A stretch of DNA of 64,000 nt from Oscillospiraceae bacterium (GTDB lineage: Bacteria; Bacillota; Clostridia; Oscillospirales; Oscillospiraceae). Of this stretch, positions 8,793-16,606 are shown one piece after another. Positions within the stretch are counted from its first letter, which is position 1, and each line of letters starts with the position of its first letter. The stretch covers positions 1-64,000 of the forward strand of contig WRAK01000004.1 in assembly GCA_009780235.1 (NCBI GenBank), read 5' to 3'. Made by a program: the position numbers and the translations under genes. The notes below the pieces were generated by a model that was given only the letters and a program-made list of their open reading frames with translations, made no database searches and was not told the origin of the DNA.

Positions 8793-9473
8793 ATGAGACA
8801 CTTTGCGCCGACAACCGAAGACCAAGCAGTCCTGAACGGCTTCTTCCTCCTCCAAGGCCTCCCGCCCGATCTGACGGCGTGGATCTTGGCGGATTCCCGC
8901 TGTCATATAGACGTCTACACCCGAGGCGAGGCCATCTACGACCCCACGCACTTCGACCGCGCGCTGGGGCTCGTACTCTCCGGCAAAATCGAGGCCGCCC
9001 AACACGCGGACGGCCGCCCGCTCACCCTGCGCCTCCATAAAACCGGGGACGTATTCGGCGCGGCGGCCCTCTTCGCCGAAACGTCCGACTACCCCGCTCG
9101 GCTCACGGCACTAACACAAACCCGCGTCCTCTTCTTCGAGGAATCGCTCCTGCGGGACCTCATGGCAAAAGATGCCAAGGCGGCAGAGAACTACATCGCT
9201 TTTCTCGCAGGACGCATTCAGTTCCTTAATCACCGCATCCAATCCCTCACCGCCGGTAATGCCGAAGCTCTGTTGGGCAACTTTCTGTTAAATCAAGCCC
9301 CGACTGACAACACCATCACGCCGGACATCGGCATGGCCCCGCTTGCCCGACGGTTGGGTATCTCCCGCGCGTCCCTCTATCGCGCCTTCGACGCGTTGGA
9401 ACAACGGGGATATATTCAAAAGACAGGCAAAACCATCACCATCCTAAATCGGGACGGACTGCAAAATCTGTAA
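8793..9473 (+). CDS. Crp/Fnr family transcriptional regulator
   Basis: This protein of 226 residues has an N-terminal cyclic-nucleotide-binding-type beta barrel (SGKIEAAQHADGRPLTLRLH, then GDVFGAAALFAET) and a C-terminal winged helix (MAPLARRLGISRASLYRAFD, then ALEQRGYIQKTGKTITIL). No N-terminal cysteine cluster for an Fnr-type iron-sulfur centre is visible. The frame is open further upstream, but the conserved region begins at MRHFAPTTEDQAVL and a consensus promoter lies directly before that ATG. It is followed by an ABC importer on the same strand after about 100 bases, so it probably regulates that importer. The ligand is unknown. Confidence 0.85.
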   Translation: MRHFAPTTEDQAVLNGFFLLQGLPPDLTAWILADSRCHIDVYTRGEAIYDPTHFDRALGLVLSGKIEAAQHADGRPLTLRLHKTGDVFGAAALFAETSDYPARLTALTQTRVLFFEESLLRDLMAKDAKAAENYIAFLAGRIQFLNHRIQSLTAGNAEALLGNFLLNQAPTDNTITPDIGMAPLARRLGISRASLYRAFDALEQRGYIQKTGKTITILNRDGLQNL

Positions 9474-9525
9474 GGCCGCGATACATCGTCCGCCCCCGCC
9501 ACCATACCCACCCAAAAGTCCACAC

Positions 9526-9545
9526 GGTCGCCATATATGGCAACC
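9526..9545. promoter_or_regulatory. Palindrome, possible operator before the ABC importer
   Basis: A 20-base imperfect palindrome with core GCCATATATGGC lies 26 bases before the binding-protein ATG. It is of suitable size for a dimeric Crp/Fnr-type regulator, and the regulator gene is adjacent. Binding is inferred only. Confidence 0.35.
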
Positions 9546-9570
9546 CTACAAATTACCGAGGTAACCTATC

Positions 9571-10551
9571 ATGAAAAAAACACTCGCCCTGCTACTCATC
9601 ATCGCCCTCTTGCTCCTCCCCCTCGCCGCCTGCAACGATTCCGGCATGCCCGGCACCGAAACCTTAGACATCGCCGTCGGCACGCTCAACGGCAACACGG
9701 GCGTCGCCGCCGCCTGGCTTATGGAACAGGCGGCACAAGGTCTGACCGAGGACCGCTACACCTTCGAAGTCTTCACCGCCCCAGACCAAGTCACCGCCGC
9801 CCTGCTCTCGGGCGAGGTACAAATCGCCGCCCTGCCCACCAACGTGGCGGCCGCACTCTACAACCGCAGCGAAGGCATGATTCAACTCGCCGCCATCTCG
9901 GCCTACGGTGTACTGCACCTGCTCGAAAACGGGGATGAGATTCACAGCATCGCCGACCTCGCAGACCGCACCATCCACACCACAGGCCAAGGCGCGGGGC
10001 CGGAGTTCATCCTCAATCACGTCCTCACCCAAAACGGTCTCACTCCCGGCGTGGACGTAATCATCGAGTTCCACCCCAACGAGGCTCTCGCCTCCCTCAT
10101 GGCCGCAGGACAGATTGAAGTCGCCATGATGCCCGAACCCATGGTCACAAGCGTCCTCGCCCAAAACGAGGATGTCCGTCGTGCATTGGACATGACCACC
10201 GAGTGGGACGCCGTGAGTGACAGCCCGCTGGTCATGAGCGTCCTCGTCGTCCGCACCGACTTCGCAGAGGCAAACCCCGAGGCCGTGCTGCGCTTCCTCG
10301 ACCTCTACCGCCAATCCATCGAAGAGACCGTCACGAACCCCGCCGAGGTGGCTGCGCTCATTGCGCAGTTTGAAATCATCCCGAGCGTCCCCATCGCCGA
10401 GCGGGCCATCCCGGGCTGTAACCTGACCTTCATCGCAGGCCTTGACATGGAACCCGCACTCAGAGGCTTCCTCGAAGTCCTCTACGCCGCAGACCCCGCA
10501 TCCGTCGGAGGTGCTATCCCGAATGAAAACTTCTACTTTGTTGGACAATAA
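9571..10551 (+). CDS. ABC importer substrate-binding lipoprotein (SsuA/ThiY/NMT1-like)
   Basis: The 326-residue protein starts with a lipoprotein signal whose lipobox is LAAC near residue 21. The body is a type II periplasmic-binding fold: LDIAVGTLNGNTGVAAAWLM, then FTAPDQVTAALLSGEVQIAALPTNVAAALYN and ADLADRTIHTTGQGAGPEFIL. These resemble binding proteins for sulfonates, nitrate, aromatic acids or thiamine precursors. A GAGG-type ribosome site precedes the ATG. The end overlaps the permease gene by 29 bases. The substrate cannot be assigned from sequence; the neighbours contain no sulfur or thiamine genes. Confidence 0.85.
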   Translation: MKKTLALLLIIALLLLPLAACNDSGMPGTETLDIAVGTLNGNTGVAAAWLMEQAAQGLTEDRYTFEVFTAPDQVTAALLSGEVQIAALPTNVAAALYNRSEGMIQLAAISAYGVLHLLENGDEIHSIADLADRTIHTTGQGAGPEFILNHVLTQNGLTPGVDVIIEFHPNEALASLMAAGQIEVAMMPEPMVTSVLAQNEDVRRALDMTTEWDAVSDSPLVMSVLVVRTDFAEANPEAVLRFLDLYRQSIEETVTNPAEVAALIAQFEIIPSVPIAERAIPGCNLTFIAGLDMEPALRGFLEVLYAADPASVGGAIPNENFYFVGQ

Positions 10552-11287
10552 ATGGATACGCGCCGCACTCGCTCTGGCGGTGTGGCTCTTGGTCTGGGAG
10601 GGACTGGCTCGGTGGGTGAACATCACCCTCCTCCTCCCCGGTCCCGTTATCGTCGTGCAAACATTGGCGGAGCTGCTGGGCTCCGCCGATTTCCGCACAG
10701 CCACGGGCTTTAGTCTGCTGGGGGTGCTGACGGGCTTTCTCATCGGCGTTGCGGCGGGTTCATTATTGGCATGGCTCACTTGGGCATCCCGATTGGCAGA
10801 TGCCCTTTTCTCCCCCCTCCTGCGTCTGGTGCGGACGGCACCTGTGGCCTCGTTCATCATTCTCGCCCTCATCTGGCTCACGAGCCGCACGGTACCCATG
10901 GTCATCGCCGCCCTCATGGTGGCCCCCATCCTCTGGTCGAGTACAAAAACCGCCATCGAAGAGACCGACCCTGCCCTCTTGGAGATGGCCAAAGCTTACC
11001 GTTTTCCGGCATGGCAGAGATTCCGTCTTGTCTACCTGCCGCAAATCCTCCCTCAATGGACAGCCGCCTGTGCTACGGCAATGGGACTGGCGTGGAAGTC
11101 CGGCATCGCCGCCGAGGTCATCGCCCAGCCCCGCCCAGCCATCGGCACGAATCTGTATCGGGCGAGGCTTTTCCTCAACACGGAAGAACTCTTCGCCTGG
11201 ACGGTGCTGATTATCCTGCTCAGTTTCCTCTTAGAACGCCTCTTTATCCGAAGCATGGCCGGACTGGGAAGGAGGTATGCCGCATGA
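10523..11287 (+). CDS. ABC importer permease (SsuC/TauC-like)
   Basis: This membrane protein of about 254 residues has five to six hydrophobic segments and the binding-protein-dependent transport signature EMAKAYRFPAWQRFRLVYLP, the cytoplasmic loop that contacts the ATPase. I start it at the ATG at 10523, 11 bases after GGAGG and inside the end of the binding-protein gene. The longer open frame from 10442 would overlap that gene by more than 100 bases. It ends with an ATGA overlap onto the ATPase gene. Together with its neighbours it makes a complete importer of the nitrate/sulfonate/thiamine-precursor type. Confidence 0.88.
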   Translation: MKTSTLLDNKWIRAALALAVWLLVWEGLARWVNITLLLPGPVIVVQTLAELLGSADFRTATGFSLLGVLTGFLIGVAAGSLLAWLTWASRLADALFSPLLRLVRTAPVASFIILALIWLTSRTVPMVIAALMVAPILWSSTKTAIEETDPALLEMAKAYRFPAWQRFRLVYLPQILPQWTAACATAMGLAWKSGIAAEVIAQPRPAIGTNLYRARLFLNTEELFAWTVLIILLSFLLERLFIRSMAGLGRRYAA

Positions 11288-11865
11288 TACGTCTCCAAAA
11301 TATACGCCTCAATTACGCCGACAAGCGTGTGTTGGACGGCCTCACCCTAGACCTTTCCGCGAACGGCATCACCTGCCTCCACGGCCCCTCCGGCTGCGGC
11401 AAGACAACACTCTTGCGTCTCATAGCGGGCCTGGCGGTTCCCGATTCCGGCACGGTGACGGGACTACCGAAAAAACCGGCCCTCCTCTTCCAAGAAGATC
11501 GGCTTTTGCCCCATCTGGCCGCCGAAGAAAACATCGCCGCCGTCCTGCCCAAACACCGAATCGGAGAAGCAAGGAATTGGCTCGCCAAAGTAGACCTTGC
11601 GGCAGATGCAAACCTGCGCCCCCGAGAACTCTCCGGCGGAATGCGCCGCCGCATCGCCCTGGCCCGCGCGTTGGCCTATGGCGGGGATTTCCTGCTGCTG
11701 GACGAGCCGTTTACGGGCTTGGACACAGCGTTGACGAAACGGATGGCGTGGCTGATTCGGGAGACAGGCGTGCCTGCGTTGGTAGTGACGCACGCTCGGG
11801 ACGAGATTGCGTTGTTGGGCGGGCGGGTACTGGAGGTTAGTGGGTTGCCGTTGCGGATTCTGTAG
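11284..11865 (+). CDS. ABC importer ATPase (SsuB/TauB-like)
   Basis: The ATP-binding subunit is short, at 193 residues. The Walker A is GPSGCGKTTLL near 34-44, the Q-loop LLFQEDRLLPHL, the signature LSGGMRRRIALARAL, the Walker B FLLLDEPFTGLD and the switch His in VVTHARDE. The ATG overlaps the permease stop (ATGA) and has GGAGG eight bases upstream, so translation is coupled. At about 190 residues it lacks the C-terminal extension of SsuB or TauB but has every catalytic motif. Confidence 0.9.
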   Translation: MIRLQNIRLNYADKRVLDGLTLDLSANGITCLHGPSGCGKTTLLRLIAGLAVPDSGTVTGLPKKPALLFQEDRLLPHLAAEENIAAVLPKHRIGEARNWLAKVDLAADANLRPRELSGGMRRRIALARALAYGGDFLLLDEPFTGLDTALTKRMAWLIRETGVPALVVTHARDEIALLGGRVLEVSGLPLRIL

Positions 11866-11884
11866 AGACAGCACTATTCCTGCT

Positions 11885-11973
11885 CGAATTCCCCTCTTGC
11901 AAAAGAATGGCACGGGGTGGTCTCACGTTCGTGCATGACACCACCACCTACGGCGGCACCCCTCCAAAGGAGG
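11885..11973. repeat. Palindromic repeat, CACCCCTCC/GGAGGGG-like arms
   Basis: AATTCCCCTCTTGCAAAAG, ACGGGGTGGT and the opposing ACCACCACCTACGGCGGCAC with CCCCTCCAAAGGAGG recur here as at 1190-1292 and 31513-31563. No gene is seen in it. Confidence 0.7.
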
Positions 11974-11988
11974 AGCATTTGCGTCCCC

Positions 11989-12180
11989 TTACGTAGATGC
12001 TCGCTTGGCGCGCTCTTCATCCAGCAATTCACGTTTGATAGATTTTAAGGAACGTTTGAGTCCAATGATGCGAGAAAAAAATAGGTGATTGGTTTCTTGC
12101 GCTTCGTCCATTATGTCTTCGATTTCCTGTAGTGCAAAGTCAATATTTACCGTTACACCGGTCATAACCTGTTTCTGCAT
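11989..12180 (-). CDS. Small conserved-looking protein, function unknown
   Basis: This 63-residue protein is not recognised. It has a very good ribosome site (AAGGAGG seven bases before the ATG), a TATAAT box further upstream and amphipathic helical content (FALQEIEDIMDEAQETNHLF, then LKRSLKSIKRELLDEERAKR). Its N-terminal part is acidic and its C-terminal part basic, with no signal peptide or membrane span. It stands alone between the ABC importer and a tRNA gene. The good initiation signals make a real gene likely despite its size. Confidence 0.65.
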   Translation of the reverse strand: MQKQVMTGVTVNIDFALQEIEDIMDEAQETNHLFFSRIIGLKRSLKSIKRELLDEERAKRAST

Positions 12181-12226
12181 GACAAATCCTCCTTCTTAAG
12201 AAATTTCAGACCCCATCACCGAAATA

Positions 12227-12273
12227 ATTATATCCCAGACTTCCTGCCCTATTGACAAATTGGACTATTTGTC
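12227..12273 (-). promoter_or_regulatory. -10 box and inverted repeat upstream of the 63-residue gene
   Basis: TATAAT reads on the minus strand at 12227-12232. Upstream is a GACAAAT-N6-ATTTGTC inverted repeat (12254-12273) at the place where a -35 box would lie. No good -35 is found at 17 bases, so the inverted repeat may be an activator or repressor site. Confidence 0.4.
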
Positions 12274-12297
12274 CTGAAATATATTTAGACAAAAAAT

Positions 12298-12326
12298 AAA
12301 GGCCATCATCGAAGATGATAGCCTTT
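12298..12326 (-). terminator. Rho-independent terminator, minus strand
   Basis: AAAGGC-CATCATC pairs with GATGATA-GCCTTT (12 of 13 positions) around a GAA loop. On the minus strand it is followed by TTTATTTTTT. It lies downstream of the tRNA-Gly transcript and may serve as its second terminator. Confidence 0.6.
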
Positions 12327-12448
12327 CAGACTTTGCGTGCATATAAGAAATCGTATATGTATTAGAAAGCATCGGCAGCGACGGCGACACTCGGCACGAC
12401 TTCTGATAACGAACAAAACCTAACTTCCCTGCTCTCCCACATAAATAG

Positions 12449-12477
12449 AAAAAGTGCCGCTACCTCGGCACTTTTTT
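12449..12477. terminator. Bidirectional terminator downstream of tRNA-Gly
   Basis: AAAAAGTGCCG and CGGCACTTTTTT pair around a short loop, with T runs on both strands. On the minus strand it ends the tRNA-Gly transcript, just after the structured element at 12493-12610. Confidence 0.75.
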
Positions 12478-12492
12478 GTCTTTGACCTTTGC

Positions 12493-12610
12493 CCGAAACG
12501 GGTGGGTCTTCGCCCGTTTCGGAAGCGAACGACGGGATAGAGAAGCGCAATTTTCGCCAGAGGGCGCAGCCCGCCGGCGGAAATGGAGCGCAACTATCCC
12601 GGTAGTGAGC
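12493..12610 (-). repeat. Structured palindromic element abutting the tRNA-Gly 3' end, copy A
   Basis: Read on the + strand, a 10-base-pair hairpin (CCGAAACGGG with CCCGTTTCGG) is followed by a core starting AAGCGAACGACGGGATAG. The core forms a nested stem: GGGATAG/CTATCCC outside, ATTTTCGCC/GGCGGAAAT in the middle and GGGC-GCA-GCCC in the centre. It ends in GGTAGTGAGC directly against the tRNA CCA. Copy B lies at 58216-58334 with compensatory changes in all inner stems. Confidence 0.8.
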
Positions 12611-12685
<75 letters not shown>

Positions 12686-12701
12686 ATGGATATCTTGGAC
12701 T

Positions 12702-12729
12702 ATTATAGCAAAAATTCTGCATCTGTCAA
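12702..12729 (-). promoter_or_regulatory. Sigma-A-type promoter of tRNA-Gly
   Basis: On the minus strand TTGACA (12724-12729) and TATAAT (12702-12707) are 16 bases apart, both at full consensus, about 17 bases before the tRNA. Confidence 0.8.
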
Positions 12730-12778
12730 GTAGGGAGTGCAAATCCATCCAAAACATAAAAAATCCACCCAAAAACAC

Positions 12779-12806
12779 ACGGGACAAATCCCCGCAACAT
12801 ACAGTA
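12779..12806 (+). promoter_or_regulatory. Possible mother-cell sporulation (sigma-E/sigma-K) promoter of sigK
   Basis: CATACAGTA at 12798-12806 matches the -10 pattern CATANNNTA shared by sigma-E and sigma-K. An AC dinucleotide lies 17 bases upstream as in sigma-K promoters, but it is inside an ACACAC run, so the -35 match is weak. Confidence 0.35.
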
Positions 12807-12856
12807 ATAAAAGCCCCGCCTCACGCCGGGGGACAAACGATTGAGGTGGTGGCATC

Positions 12857-13555
12857 ATGATTCTCTCCGCATTGCTCCTCCTGCTGACGGGCAGCGCAGT
12901 CTTGACCCTGCGGCTCGGCGGCGATTTGGGCTCCTTTCCCCGCACTCTGCGGGCCGAGGAGGAAAAGCATTACATCGACCTCTGGCAGACGGGCGACCTC
13001 GAAGCCCGCAACAAGCTCATTGAACACAATCTCAGACTTGTAGCGCACATTATCAAGAAATACTACACCCAATCCGCCGACCAGTCCGACCTCATCTCTA
13101 TCGGCACCATCGGGCTGATTAAAGGCATCAGCACATATAAGCCCGAGCGCGGCGTGCGGCTGGCGACCTATGCGTCGCGCTGTGTCGAAAACGAAATTCT
13201 CATGCACTTCCGCAGCCAAAAGAAGACCCAGGGCGACCTCAGCCTCTCCGATGCCATCGACGGCGGGGATGCGGGCAGCCTCGCCCTCATCGACGTCATC
13301 AGCGTCCCCGACGACATGTGGGAGAATCTCAGCGCACACGAGACCTACGCCCGTCTGCGCGAATTGGTCGGCGAGCGTCTGACCGAGCGGGAAGCCGAGA
13401 TCATCACCATGCGCTACGGCCTCGGCGGCAAAGTCCCCAAGACCCAACGAGAAGTCGCCGCCGTCTGCGGTATCAGCCGCTCCTATGTGAGCCGTATCGA
13501 GAAACGCGCGCTGAAAAAATTGGAGGATGCGCTGTCGGCGGAGTTGTTTTGTTGA
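12857..13555 (+). CDS. sigK: RNA polymerase sporulation sigma factor, sigma-K type
   Basis: This 232-residue sigma-70 family factor has a hydrophobic N-terminal pro-sequence (MILSALLLLLTGSAVLTLRL), as in pro-sigma-K, which anchors the factor until it is cleaved in the mother cell. Region 2 is EHNLRLVAHIIKKY, then DLISIGTIGLIKGISTYKPE and YASRCVENEILMHFRSQKKT. Region 4 is LTEREAEIITMRYGLGGKVP, then TQREVAAVCGISRSYVSRIE. Sigma-E proteins share the core but have a different pro-sequence, so sigK is the better call. The gene is intact, not split by a skin-type element. GAGGTGGT precedes the ATG. Confidence 0.85.
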   Translation: MILSALLLLLTGSAVLTLRLGGDLGSFPRTLRAEEEKHYIDLWQTGDLEARNKLIEHNLRLVAHIIKKYYTQSADQSDLISIGTIGLIKGISTYKPERGVRLATYASRCVENEILMHFRSQKKTQGDLSLSDAIDGGDAGSLALIDVISVPDDMWENLSAHETYARLRELVGERLTEREAEIITMRYGLGGKVPKTQREVAAVCGISRSYVSRIEKRALKKLEDALSAELFC

Positions 13556-13560
13556 AAGAG

Positions 13561-13593
13561 GAAGCCACCCGTGCGGGTGGCTTCTTTGTTCTT
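13561..13593 (+). terminator. Rho-independent terminator of sigK
   Basis: GAAGCCACCCG pairs with CGGGTGGCTTC around a TG loop, followed by TTTGTTCTT, five bases after the sigK stop. Confidence 0.85.
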
Positions 13594-13603
13594 AACTTTT
13601 CCG

Positions 13604-16423
13604 CTATGTCAAATACATAAAAGGAAACGCCTGTTGGTGACGGTAGTGAATATTCCTAACATCCCCCGCCCTTATCAGGCCCTGCTCAAGTGCCTGCGGT
13701 AAGGAAAAGAAATCTCCGTCATACCAAACGTATATTTGCCGTCCACAATTGTAGTGAAACACAAATCCCACAACTTCTTGTTCCCATACTACGGCGGAAA
13801 TCCCATTCTCGTCATCTCTTATCATCAGTACAACTTTACCGTTGTACGTCCCGAAATAATGGTCAATAATAACGTTTTCAGATACGAGCGTAGGATACCG
13901 CAACGCCCAATCTTCTCGAATCCTCATCTCCAACGCAAAACACAAGGACACACTCGGAGCTTGCACCCGTTCCGCAAACCGCACCACAAGCGCGGCGGCC
14001 TCCGCACGAATCGTCGTCCCGTGCGGATTGATACGCCCGTCGGGGTTGCCGTGGACTATCCCGGCGGCGACGACCCACAAGGCCGCGTCCCGCGCCCAAG
14101 GGCTGATTAAATCGTGGTCGGCAAACGTCCGCGGTTCGCCTTGCATGGCTGCGGTGTCAACACCCTTCCATCTCGCAAGCCGCTCCAACAGCACGAAAAA
14201 CTCTTGACGGGTAATAAACTCACCCGGCGCGAACAGACCATTGCCACGACCCAAGATGACACCCTGCTCCGCCGCCCAAGCGACAGGGTTCGCATACCAT
14301 GTACCGGGCGCGACGTCGAAAAACTGCACCGCCCCCTCCGGCATCGGCGAACCGACCACACGCCACAAAACAGTCGCCGCCTCGGCACGGGTGAAACGAC
14401 CGTAGGGATTGAAGGTGCCATCCGGGTTACCCCGCACGAAGCCACCGGCGTGGGCTTGTTGGATGTAGCCGTACGCCCAGTAAGATGCGGGGACGTCGGT
14501 GAAGGGGTGTGTGCCGCTTGCGATCGGCTCCCATTGGGCAATAAAGATAGGCGGAAAGACGTCGGCGGGCGATATCGTCCAACTAACAAATTTATACCCA
14601 TCCCGTATCGGCTCCTGGGCCAGAGCGACAGCATTCTCTTTAAACTCTGTAATATCTGCGTTGACAGGAACCTCTATCAACCGCAGCGTCGGATATCCAC
14701 CGCCACCGTGGAAGCTCACCGTTACCGTCTGCACCGCAAGCGGCTCCCAACGAGCGATAAAAGTGTGCGGGATAATAGGCGCAATCGTCGGAACCCATTC
14801 AACAAACTCATAGCCATCCTTCACAGGCTCTTCAGCCAAGGCAATCCATTCATCGGGGCTTGTGCCGACGGAAACCTGTATCGTCTGCACCGCCGGATAG
14901 CCGCCGTTGCCGTTGAATACCACGGGGAATGTCTGCATCGCCACCGTCTGCCACACCCACGTACCCGCACCGCCTTGGTTCGCCATGAGTTCCGCAGAAG
15001 TCAGCGCAACATTGCCGCCGACCAGTTGCCATCTGCCTGTGTAGGTAGCGTTTTGGGGAACGGGTGGCAAATTGGCATCTACCATAAATCTAAATCTTTC
15101 ACCCAACGTGAGTTGGCACAAACTGTTTGCATCCAAAAACATATTCGTCATATCTGCCACCCTATCGGTATCCCAACCGGATAGGTCTAGGCTCATTAGG
15201 CTGCTTGTACCTGAAAACATCTCTCCCATCCACCCTACATTGCTGATATTCCAGCCAGACAGGTCTAGGCTCGTTAAGCCGCTTGCATTAAAAAACATAC
15301 CGGCCATATCCCCTACACTACTGGTATCCCAATCAGACAAGTCTAAGCTCGTTAAGCCGCTTGCGCCAAAAAACATAGCGTTCATCCATATCACATCGCC
15401 AGTATCGAAATAATCCAACCCCTCTATGATACTTACATTTGACAAACTGTTAAATAAATTCGCCAAGGCTCGTCCACCGACAATCGGTCCAGTAAAAATG
15501 ATCTTTTGAATTTGATTGCGATAATAATTCCACGGACTTTCCGTTGCGTACCAATTCATACTCCCCGGCTCAACCACCACCGTCCCGCACTCATACAGCC
15601 GCCACGGCGCACCGCCCTCACCGACTGTACCTGCGGCGATGGGAAGATGCTCCGGCGGCTCCCATTGGGCATACAGCGCAGTATCTGTCCGCAAGATGTC
15701 CCATCGGCAAAGCGGTCTGCCGTCCACGTGGACCCAGCCTGCAAATTCATAACCGTCCCGCTCCACCGATGCCGGCAGCGGATAAAGCATCCAACCGAAA
15801 GCGAGTTCCCACGTCTGTATTTCCGGTGTACCGCCATTGCCGTGGAGGGTCAGCGTAAAGCGCGGACGCGGTTGCAGCTCGGAAAAGATTGCATGAAACG
15901 CTTCCGGCTGAAATCCTCTGCACAATTCGACAACGATGCTCCAAGCAGTCATCATTTGGCCTCCGATCGAAGCGAAAACGCTGATGAAAATATCCCCGTT
16001 TTCCGCAACGGAATCGACGCGATGCCTCCTCCCCGTGTTCGGCGCGACCGCCGTAACAAGAGCAAGGTAATGCGTATCAAAGAAGACCTCGCAATAAAGC
16101 TCTTCCGCCTCAGGCGGAAGAGCGGTTTCCCGCAGCTCCGCCGGCGAGTTCACAATAGCAATCGCACCATGAACAAGTCCGGAATCGTAGCCTCTCGGAA
16201 AATACCGCGAATAAAATGTCTCCGCACAGTTCGGGCTACAACAAGGCGCACCGCCCTCATCCACCGTGCCCGCGGCAACGGGGGCGGCAACCTCCGGCGC
16301 AGAGTACGCATACAGAACCGCAAAAGGTTCTTCCGCATCCCCCACAGCCACCGCCCCGATCGGCACCAACCCCAGCACCATACAACACACCAAAAGCAAA
16401 CAAACAATGCGTCTCGTTTTCAT
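13604..16423 (-). CDS. Secreted surface protein with InlB-type repeats, DUF285 repeats and SLH domains
   Basis: The 939-residue protein has a signal peptide (MKTRRIVCLLLVCCMVLGLV). One beta-grasp InlB/Flg_new-type repeat lies around 195-265 and two more around 500-630 (pattern NGNGG...V..DGYEF..W). Between them are BspA-like DUF285 repeats with the motif LTSLDLSGWDTSSVGDMAGM. Three SLH domains (FTDVPASYWAYGYIQQA, FFDVAPGTWYANPVAWA, FADHDLISPWARDAALW) run from about 637 to 820 and should anchor it to the cell wall. A C-terminal domain of about 115 residues follows. The ATG at 16423 has GGGAGGAG upstream. The role is probably adhesion or envelope structure. Confidence 0.9.
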   Translation of the reverse strand: MKTRRIVCLLLVCCMVLGLVPIGAVAVGDAEEPFAVLYAYSAPEVAAPVAAGTVDEGGAPCCSPNCAETFYSRYFPRGYDSGLVHGAIAIVNSPAELRETALPPEAEELYCEVFFDTHYLALVTAVAPNTGRRHRVDSVAENGDIFISVFASIGGQMMTAWSIVVELCRGFQPEAFHAIFSELQPRPRFTLTLHGNGGTPEIQTWELAFGWMLYPLPASVERDGYEFAGWVHVDGRPLCRWDILRTDTALYAQWEPPEHLPIAAGTVGEGGAPWRLYECGTVVVEPGSMNWYATESPWNYYRNQIQKIIFTGPIVGGRALANLFNSLSNVSIIEGLDYFDTGDVIWMNAMFFGASGLTSLDLSDWDTSSVGDMAGMFFNASGLTSLDLSGWNISNVGWMGEMFSGTSSLMSLDLSGWDTDRVADMTNMFLDANSLCQLTLGERFRFMVDANLPPVPQNATYTGRWQLVGGNVALTSAELMANQGGAGTWVWQTVAMQTFPVVFNGNGGYPAVQTIQVSVGTSPDEWIALAEEPVKDGYEFVEWVPTIAPIIPHTFIARWEPLAVQTVTVSFHGGGGYPTLRLIEVPVNADITEFKENAVALAQEPIRDGYKFVSWTISPADVFPPIFIAQWEPIASGTHPFTDVPASYWAYGYIQQAHAGGFVRGNPDGTFNPYGRFTRAEAATVLWRVVGSPMPEGAVQFFDVAPGTWYANPVAWAAEQGVILGRGNGLFAPGEFITRQEFFVLLERLARWKGVDTAAMQGEPRTFADHDLISPWARDAALWVVAAGIVHGNPDGRINPHGTTIRAEAAALVVRFAERVQAPSVSLCFALEMRIREDWALRYPTLVSENVIIDHYFGTYNGKVVLMIRDDENGISAVVWEQEVVGFVFHYNCGRQIYVWYDGDFFSLPQALEQGLIRAGDVRNIHYRHQQAFPFMYLT

Positions 16424-16606
16424 GGTAATTCTCCTCCCAAATTCCAACCGACGGTTTGCATAGGTACACTATTTAAAAATATATCACGTTCTTATCGCAA
16501 TTGCCAGTATTTCCCCGCAAAATTAACAACTTTTTCTGCGTCCCCTCTTCCCTTTCGGGCGGCTTTCCGTTAGAATAGCTTCATACAACTCAAAAGGAGA
16601 ACCACC

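Noticed and set aside
9664-10992. A 442-residue minus-strand open frame over the ABC importer
   Set aside because: It is antisense to the binding protein and permease, which have intact domains and ribosome sites.
14114-15184. A 356-residue frame opposite the surface protein
   Set aside because: It is antisense to DUF285 and InlB repeats and shows no recognisable domain.
16448-16606. SAH or SAM riboswitch before ahcY
   Set aside because: No conserved core found; the gap contains only AT-rich sequence and a possible -10 box.
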